A program made the translations under genes and the position numbers. From Lentimicrobiaceae bacterium (GTDB taxonomy: Bacteria; Bacteroidota; Bacteroidia; Bacteroidales; SKPS01): a DNA stretch of 10,993 bases. The stretch lies in assembly GCA_007119395.1 (NCBI GenBank), contig SKPS01000070.1, forward strand, positions 1 through 10,993, given 5' to 3'. The notes below the pieces were generated by a model. That model had not been told where the DNA came from. It ran no database searches and was given only the letters and a program-made list of their open reading frames with translations. Shown here piece after piece: positions 6,184-10,993 of the stretch. The first letter of the stretch is position 1. The number at the start of each line of letters is the position of its first letter.

Positions 6184-8765
6184 AGAATTCAATGAAAAGG
6201 CAATTATTCGGCAGATGCTGGTTGATTCTGTTACTGATGATTTGGGGTGCAGCCACTGTTTCAGCCCAAGTGGTCATCAGCGACAAAACCGATGTTACAT
6301 GCTTTGGGGCGCGTGATGGTACTGCTACGGCCACGGTTACAGGCGGCACTCCACCCTACACTTACCTATGGACACCTTCCGGAGGCACCGGGGCAACGGG
6401 TATTGGGCTCTCAGGAGGCACCTATATGGTTGAAGTGACCGACGCCAATCAGTGCAAGGTGTATGCAACAGTGACGATCTCTGAGCCCCTTCCGATGGAG
6501 GTATCGATTAAAACCTCAGGCGTAATGCTCAGGAACTGCGGCAACCAAAACCCGTCGCAAGTCACCTTGACTGCATTGCCCAGTGGTGGTGAGCCACCTT
6601 ATCAATACAACTGGGCAGGTGGAACCCTCACGGTAGGAAGCCCGGGGACACAAACCGCTACCGTGATCGACAACAGGGGATGCGCCCAAAATGCCACCGT
6701 GAACCTGGGAATCATCGATGTACTATGTGCCCATGACCCCAATGACATCACCGGGCCGGAAGGGTATGATACCCTCCACTGGATTAAAAAAGACGAAGTG
6801 ATGCCTTTCAGAATCCGGTACGAAAACGACCCCGACTTCGCTACAGCTGCCGCACAGGTGGTGATCATCCACCAGGAGGTGCACCCCAATCTTAACATCT
6901 ACTCTTTCCGTTTGGGTGATTTTGGATTTGGCGACTTCTCCTTCAAGGTGCCTGAAAACACCACCTTTTACACAAAACGGCTGGATGTGAGAGACTCCCT
7001 GGGTGTGTATGTGGATGTGATGGCCGGCATTGACATCATCAACCACCGCCTCTTTTGGATCTTTGAGTCTATAGACCCGATAACCGGTACCGAACCAACC
7101 GATGCCACCTTAGGGTATCTGCCTGTAAACGACAGCATACGGAGACTGGGTGAAGGATTTGTTGACTACACCATCATGCCGCGCAACACCGTGGTCACCG
7201 GTGACACCATCACCGCCACAGCCAGCATCGTATTCGACATCAACGAACCCATCATCACCAACACCTGGCTCAATACCATTGACGCAGTAGCCCCAACAAG
7301 CCATGTGGTGGATAACTTTACCACCTATGCCGATACAACCACCATCCCCATTATGTTCAGCGGTCAGGACGACCCGGGTGGCACAGGCATCAAGAGCTTC
7401 CATCTTTACGTAAGCAAAAACAACGGCCCGTTTACCTTATATCAGGAATACAGTTCAGATACCCTTGCTTACTTTACCTCCTCATCAGGCAACTATCGCT
7501 TTTACAGTATTGCAGAAGACTTTGTTGGCAACATGGAGGCACCCAAATTGAAACCTGATGCTGAGGTGACCATCATCGACAACCTGCGCTACGCCATTGC
7601 CGGCACAGTGACTTACGACAACTTCAACGCCACGCCCATCGGCCATTCACGCGCACTCCTCTACGACAGAGAGGGCAACCCGATGGATACAGCGTACACC
7701 GGCTATGGCAGCCACTACCAGTTTGGCGGCTTGCGGGCCGGGCGCTATATTGTAGATGCCGACACAGACTTTCCCTGGGGTGGTGTGAACGCCACCGACG
7801 CGTTGATGATTCAACGTGCATCGGTCAATATGTTGCAACTCGACCCGGTACAACAGGTGGCAGCCGATGTCAATGGAAGCGGAACCATCACCTCGGCAGA
7901 TGCGCTGCTGACACTCCGCAGAAGCCTGGGGCTTGACAATTCCTTCCTTGCGGGCGACTGGTATTTCATGCCCGACACCATACTGCTTATAGGCGACAGC
8001 CTGCTCGACCACTCGGTGCGTGGCATTTGCATCGGCGATGTAAACCGTTCATATCAAACCTCCGGATTCAGAATGTTCCGAAGCATCAACCCTGAATATG
8101 AGGGAGTGCTGGAGGTTTATGAGGAGGAGTTTGTGTATCCGCTGTATATTACCACACCGGCACACCCCGGAGCATTGTCAGTCACCTTGTTGTACCCTGA
8201 TGACCAAGTGGAGGTGACCGGGGTCAGTTTTAAGGGTGAAGGGTTGCTATATCATGACCTTGGTGGTGAGCTGAGAATTGGATGGGCTGCCCTGGAAGGG
8301 GCTCCCTTTGATGCCGACGAGATGCTGCTTGGCATACACATGCGGCGGCTGGGGAGTGTCATGCCGGAGCAGACTGTACGACCTGCACTGGTTGAACCAT
8401 CAGAAATAGCGGATATCCGCGCGGAGGTGATGTATGGAACCACCCTTAAAATGCCTGAAATACTGTTCCGCCAGGCAACACCTGACCGGTTCGTGCTCAT
8501 CAGCAACTACCCCAACCCATCCAATGCATTTACGGTGTTCCATTACCAACTTTCAGAGAAGAGCTCAGTGCAGCTGCAACTCTTCAACGCGCTGGGTGAA
8601 CTCGTCTCTGTCACCAACCTGGGAGAGCATGCAGCCGGAGAGTATCACCACAAAGTATCTACCCTTGAGATGGCTGCCGGCGTATATCAGTACCAATTAA
8701 TTGTGACAGGTAAAGGGGAGGTACACACCGCTTCAGGCAGGATGATCGTGACCAGAGGAGAGTAG
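6180..8765 (+). CDS. T9SS-exported SprB-repeat/dockerin mosaic protein
   Basis: This gene encodes 861 residues. ATG 6180 overlaps the previous stop (ATGA); a second ATG at 6192 is possible. The signal peptide is residues ~1-30 ('LILLLMIWGAATVSAQ'). Residues 31-103 are an SprB repeat ('DVTCFGARDGTATATVTGG', 'YMVEVTDANQC'). A related module follows at ~104-175. Residues ~183-369 are a conserved module opening 'DPNDITGPEGY' and closing 'ASIVFDINEPI', with 'RLGDFGFGDFSFKVP' inside. Residues ~370-466 are Ig/FN3-like ('APTSHVVDN'), and 471-525 form a small sandwich. Dockerin-type repeats occupy 526-585, with a 'GDVNRSY' motif at 619-625. Residues ~640-735 look like a cohesin-type sandwich ('GELRIGWAALEGAPFDADEM'). 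Residues ~772-861 are a T9SS type A sorting domain ('NYPNPSNAF', 'LFNALGELV', 'AGVYQYQLIV'). The expected fate is Sec export, T9SS translocation and surface attachment or release after removal of the C-terminal domain. The dockerin suggests binding to a cohesin, with candidates encoded just downstream. No catalytic domain is visible. Confidence 0.95.
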   Translation: MKNSMKRQLFGRCWLILLLMIWGAATVSAQVVISDKTDVTCFGARDGTATATVTGGTPPYTYLWTPSGGTGATGIGLSGGTYMVEVTDANQCKVYATVTISEPLPMEVSIKTSGVMLRNCGNQNPSQVTLTALPSGGEPPYQYNWAGGTLTVGSPGTQTATVIDNRGCAQNATVNLGIIDVLCAHDPNDITGPEGYDTLHWIKKDEVMPFRIRYENDPDFATAAAQVVIIHQEVHPNLNIYSFRLGDFGFGDFSFKVPENTTFYTKRLDVRDSLGVYVDVMAGIDIINHRLFWIFESIDPITGTEPTDATLGYLPVNDSIRRLGEGFVDYTIMPRNTVVTGDTITATASIVFDINEPIITNTWLNTIDAVAPTSHVVDNFTTYADTTTIPIMFSGQDDPGGTGIKSFHLYVSKNNGPFTLYQEYSSDTLAYFTSSSGNYRFYSIAEDFVGNMEAPKLKPDAEVTIIDNLRYAIAGTVTYDNFNATPIGHSRALLYDREGNPMDTAYTGYGSHYQFGGLRAGRYIVDADTDFPWGGVNATDALMIQRASVNMLQLDPVQQVAADVNGSGTITSADALLTLRRSLGLDNSFLAGDWYFMPDTILLIGDSLLDHSVRGICIGDVNRSYQTSGFRMFRSINPEYEGVLEVYEEEFVYPLYITTPAHPGALSVTLLYPDDQVEVTGVSFKGEGLLYHDLGGELRIGWAALEGAPFDADEMLLGIHMRRLGSVMPEQTVRPALVEPSEIADIRAEVMYGTTLKMPEILFRQATPDRFVLISNYPNPSNAFTVFHYQLSEKSSVQLQLFNALGELVSVTNLGEHAAGEYHHKVSTLEMAAGVYQYQLIVTGKGEVHTASGRMIVTRGE
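7755..7934 (+). other. Dockerin type I-like module (within gene 4)
   Basis: Residues 526-585 of gene 4 contain two helix-preceding loops. The second, 'DVNGSGTITSAD' (563-574), fits the dockerin/EF-hand-like calcium loop, with Asp, Asn, Ser, Thr and Asp at positions 1, 3, 5, 9 and 12, and is followed by the helix 'ALLTLRRSLG'. The first, 'WGGVNATDALMIQRASVN', keeps the VN..D end and the helix but lacks acidic residues at the start of the loop. From memory this variant is common in Bacteroidota dockerin-like modules. The family binds cohesins in a calcium-dependent way. The partner here is inferred. Confidence 0.75.
8493..8762 (+). other. T9SS type A C-terminal sorting domain of gene 4
   Basis: The last ~90 residues of gene 4 show the usual signature: 'SNYPNPSNAF' at the domain entry, 'VQLQLFNALGELV' in the middle, 'AAGEYHHKVSTLEMAAGVYQ' and a closing basic strand ending 'MIVTRGE'. 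In the known system such domains direct passage through the outer-membrane translocon and are then cleaved, often with attachment to anionic LPS. Confidence 0.9.
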
Positions 8766-8817
8766 ATTCATCAACAAGAAAACGAAACACAAAGGAGCGT
8801 ATAACATAACATTTCTC

Positions 8818-9864
8818 ATGTTGCACAGAGTGCCACTTCTGCTTTGCTTTTTGCTGCCTGTGTACGGCATTGGATGGTCGCAGGCCATACAGATATTCAC
8901 TGAGCCACTCACGGGGTGCACAGGTGATACCGTGAGTGTGCATCTACATACGCACCATTTTTTTGATGTGGGATCGATGACCCTGTTTCTGGAATACGAC
9001 CCGCAAGAGCTCTCCTATGACACCACCATTGCGCTGCACCCTCTGCTGCCCGGCATGCTCGTGAACCAGTTTGCCAGCCCATCCGCTACGGTGGGCATCA
9101 GTTGGTTCACCACCACCATGATGTCGGTAGATATCGACACAGGCATTATTGCCACCATACGCTTTGTGCTGCTGGCTGACTCTGCCCTGCCGGTCTTTCA
9201 CGCTAACAGCGAGGTTACCGACCCCCTGGGGTCTCCGCTCAGCACACAGTTCGCAACAGAACACATCACCCCCTACTACATACCCATCACACTGCATCCC
9301 ACGGATGCTTTCGTAAAACCAGGCGTTGATGCCACGTTCTCAGTCACAACTCCCATTGCCGATGTGTCGTTCCAGTGGCAGTCATCAAACAACCTGACAG
9401 ATTGGACTAACCTGCATAACAACGACACGTTTGCCGGAGTTAACCAAGGGTTGCTGACCATCAACAACACACCCGTTCAACTCTTCGACCTCGCCTTCAG
9501 ATGCCTGTTGGTAAAGGGAAACTGCAGCACTTACACACATTATGGTGTACTGATACAAGATACCCTGTCATTTGTGATGAATCACAAGTCATTAGAAAAC
9601 AAGGAACAGCCACACCCAAACCCCTATTCTCACACCTTTCAACTACCCATCATCCATGGTTTGGCCAAATACCATACCTTTGCCCTCTATTCAATCAATG
9701 GAAAAATGGTGTATCAACAGAACATCACGAACACTACACAAGGTTCACGCAAGGTGACCATTGCACCCCCCAATACGCCACCCGGACAATATATTGGGGT
9801 GCTTCTCTATACTGACAAGCAGGGCACATATCAAACCAAATCATATCGTATCATCAAACAATAA
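8818..9864 (+). CDS. Cohesin-like domain protein with T9SS sorting domain
   Basis: This gene encodes 348 residues from ATG 8818. A GGAG at 8794-8797 lies about 20 bases upstream, too far to be a typical ribosome binding site, and no nearer in-frame ATG, GTG or TTG precedes the chosen start. The signal peptide is ~1-22 ('LLLCFLLPVYGIGWSQA'). Residues ~23-153 fit a cohesin-type beta sandwich: 'GCTGDTVSVHLHT', 'VGSMTLFLEYDPQELSYD', then 'ATVGISWFTT' and 'DTGIIATIRFVL'. Residues ~155-250 are an Ig-like domain ('VSFQWQSSNNLTDWTNLHN', 'LLTINNTPV', 'FRCLLVKGNC'). Residues ~262-348 are a divergent T9SS sorting domain ('HPNPYSHTF', 'YSINGKMVYQQNI', 'PPGQYIGVLLYTD'). It is a small, complete, surface-directed cohesin-bearing protein and the closest candidate partner for the dockerin in gene 4, 52 bp upstream. 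Its N-terminal two-thirds is paralogous to gene 6. The cohesin call rests on pattern, not on a search. Confidence 0.92.
   Translation: MLHRVPLLLCFLLPVYGIGWSQAIQIFTEPLTGCTGDTVSVHLHTHHFFDVGSMTLFLEYDPQELSYDTTIALHPLLPGMLVNQFASPSATVGISWFTTTMMSVDIDTGIIATIRFVLLADSALPVFHANSEVTDPLGSPLSTQFATEHITPYYIPITLHPTDAFVKPGVDATFSVTTPIADVSFQWQSSNNLTDWTNLHNNDTFAGVNQGLLTINNTPVQLFDLAFRCLLVKGNCSTYTHYGVLIQDTLSFVMNHKSLENKEQPHPNPYSHTFQLPIIHGLAKYHTFALYSINGKMVYQQNITNTTQGSRKVTIAPPNTPPGQYIGVLLYTDKQGTYQTKSYRIIKQ
8884..9276 (+). other. Cohesin-like module of gene 5
   Basis: This covers residues 23-153 of gene 5. The strand order resembles cohesins: a 'GDTVSV' strand, an 'MTLFLEYDPQEL' strand (cohesins typically have an F.L.YDP-type strand here), then 'GISWF' and a long 'GIIATIRFVL' strand. 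Sequence conservation in cohesins is low, so the assignment needs a profile search. Confidence 0.65.
9601..9861 (+). other. T9SS type A C-terminal sorting domain of gene 5
   Basis: Residues ~262-348 of gene 5 contain 'PHPNPYSHTFQLP', 'FALYSINGKMVYQQN' and 'PPGQYIGVLLYTDKQ', ending 'YRIIKQ'. This matches the PNP entry, the central 'xNGKxV' turn and the basic closing strand of T9SS sorting domains. It is more basic and its DNA is visibly richer in A/T than the sorting domain of gene 4, so the two are not recent duplicates. Confidence 0.82.
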
Positions 9865-9959
9865 AACATACAAATCAACAAAGAGCATCCAGACTTATCA
9901 AACACAACCTATCGGATTCAACATTGATTTTGACATAAAAAAATAAACACATATTGTAT

Positions 9960-10993
9960 ATGAAAAAGCTCATCCGGCACATCACCCTTACAAGTATTGC
10001 CATTCTTTTATCCATCATGGTTTCAGGCCAAACCCTTCAGATCGATTCGGTGAGTGCCTGTGCAGGTGACACCATATTGGTACCTGTAACCACCACTGGC
10101 TTTATTGGCATCTCAGCCATCTCACTGGCAATTGATTATGATGCTACTGTATCCACCTTTGATGGCATCACGAATGTACACAGTCAACTCGCAGGGATCA
10201 TGGCCAATGCGATCAGTAGTCCCAAAGATGAGATTCGTATCGGATGGTTTGCCTTTGGTCCTGTTGGCGCAGACATTGGTACAGGAAAGTTGTTTGATCT
10301 GGTACTGATCTATCATGGGGGTACGCAGACCTTTTCGTTTGATCCTGTGACTGAATTGGCAGACAACAACTACAATCCTGTGCCTTTTACACTCATCAAC
10401 GGGTATATGCAGCCGGGGCTTTCACCACAGATTTCGGTGCAGCCTGAGCCTCTTTACGCATGTAGTGGCACCAACGCTGTTTTCTCGCTTACAGCTTCAG
10501 ACTACCTGTCCGTTCAGTGGGAGATCAACACCGGCACGGGGTGGTTGCCTTTGACAGAGGGTTTCCCCTATCAGGGCGTGAACACCGGTACCCTTACCGT
10601 GAGCAACGTAGATGGCTCCATGCACCAGAATCAATTCAGGGCCCACCTGGTTAATCTGTGTCATGTGTGGAGTGATGAGGTACCCCTTTATGTGAGCACT
10701 CCGGTAGTGGATGCCGGCATGGATGACACCCTTTGCTATGGAGGCTCCTCTACACTCTTTGCTGCCGTCACTGGTGGATATGCACCCTTTGGCTATCTGT
10801 GGAGCAATGCCGCCAACACAGCGGCTACCTCCGTCTCCCCCACCTCTACAGAGACATACCATGTAACGGTAACTGACTCCCTGGGATGTATCACCACCGA
10901 TCAGATTACTGTGGTGGTGAGCAATCCTGTGACCGATGCCGGTAACAACGACACCATCTGCCTTGGAAGTGCTACCACCCTGCAGAGTGTAAC
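9960..10993 (+). CDS. Cohesin-like and PKD-repeat secreted protein, 5' part
   Basis: The frame opens at ATG 9960 after an A/T-rich leader and stays open to the window edge (344 codons visible). The N-terminus is a clear signal peptide ('MKKLIRHITLTSIAILLSIM', cleavage near 'VSGQ'). Residues ~25-150 are cohesin-like: 'SACAGDTILVPVTTTGF', 'ISAISLAIDYDATVSTFDGI', 'DEIRIGWFAFG', 'GTGKLFDLVLIY'. Residues ~155-247 are Ig-like ('VQWEINTGTGWLPLTEGFPY', 'NQFRAHLVNLC') and parallel the second domain of gene 5. A PKD-like module follows at ~250-322 ('DAGMDDTLCYGGSSTLFAAV', 'YLWSNAANTAAT', 'TYHVTVTDSLGC'), and another begins at 324 ('DAGNNDTICLGSATTL'), so a repeat array probably continues. The presence of a T9SS sorting domain cannot be judged because the 3' end is missing. 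It is likely a longer paralogue of gene 5, and a second possible cohesin partner for gene 4. Confidence 0.93.
   Translation, partial: MKKLIRHITLTSIAILLSIMVSGQTLQIDSVSACAGDTILVPVTTTGFIGISAISLAIDYDATVSTFDGITNVHSQLAGIMANAISSPKDEIRIGWFAFGPVGADIGTGKLFDLVLIYHGGTQTFSFDPVTELADNNYNPVPFTLINGYMQPGLSPQISVQPEPLYACSGTNAVFSLTASDYLSVQWEINTGTGWLPLTEGFPYQGVNTGTLTVSNVDGSMHQNQFRAHLVNLCHVWSDEVPLYVSTPVVDAGMDDTLCYGGSSTLFAAVTGGYAPFGYLWSNAANTAATSVSPTSTETYHVTVTDSLGCITTDQITVVVSNPVTDAGNNDTICLGSATTLQSV
10032..10409 (+). other. Cohesin-like module of gene 6
   Basis: This covers residues 25-150 of gene 6. It keeps the same landmarks as gene 5 ('GDTILV', 'ISLAIDYDATV', 'IRIGWFAFG', 'GKLFDLVLIY') and is closer to the usual Bacteroidota cohesin-like pattern because of the 'RIGWF' strand. 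Confidence 0.7.

Noticed and set aside
9929..9959. Possible Bacteroidota promoter (TTTG at 9929-9932 and TATTG at 9952-9956) before gene 6
   Set aside because: The downstream element matches TAnnTTTG poorly and would sit almost on the start codon. Gene 6 could instead be read from the upstream transcript.
6180..10993. Cellulosome or polysaccharide utilisation locus
   Set aside because: No glycoside hydrolase, carbohydrate-binding module, SusC or SusD homologue is visible, so the cohesin and dockerin modules alone do not support it.
10710..10993. Tandem DNA repeat at the window end
   Set aside because: The two PKD-like units resemble each other at protein level only ('DAGMDDTLC' and 'DAGNNDTIC'); the DNA is too diverged for a nucleotide repeat.

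Overview
The window reads as a stretch of a Bacteroidota chromosome, probably from an uncultured or environmental lineage. Evidence: type IX secretion system (T9SS) type A sorting domains at two C-termini, an SprB-type repeat, PKD-like 'NAGADTTIC' modules, weak Shine-Dalgarno signals with A-rich leaders, and moderate GC content. I cannot name a genus. All genes are on the + strand and every protein whose start is visible begins with a signal peptide, so this is a locus for secreted or surface-displayed proteins. I see no tRNA, rRNA, CRISPR array, insertion sequence, regulator, enzyme or convincing terminator.

Layout: (1) positions 1-1129, the 3' end of a large CARDB/Ig-like protein. (2) 1188-4034, a 948-residue protein with an N-terminal PKD-like domain and about 750 residues of beta-rich sequence that I cannot assign. 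(3) 3994-6183, a 729-residue array of about six fibronectin type III-like domains. (4) 6180-8765, an 861-residue mosaic with SprB repeat, 'DPNDI' module, Ig-like domain, dockerin-type repeats, cohesin-like sandwich and T9SS sorting domain. (5) 8818-9864, a 348-residue protein with cohesin-like, Ig-like and T9SS domains. (6) 9960 to the window end, a longer paralogue of gene 5 that starts with the same cohesin-like plus Ig-like pair and continues into PKD-like repeats; it is cut by the window edge.

Genes 2-3 overlap by 41 bp and genes 3-4 by an ATGA. The remaining gaps are 58, 52 and 95 bp, so a single transcript is plausible. The most interesting feature is a possible non-cellulosomal cohesin-dockerin set linked to T9SS: gene 4 carries a dockerin-like module, and genes 5 and 6 directly downstream carry cohesin-like modules. 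Gene 4 also seems to hold its own cohesin-like sandwich. The inferred picture is a set of secreted proteins, at least two of them T9SS-anchored, that could assemble calcium-dependently on the cell surface. No catalytic domain is visible here, so adhesion or scaffolding is more likely than polysaccharide degradation, but this is untested.
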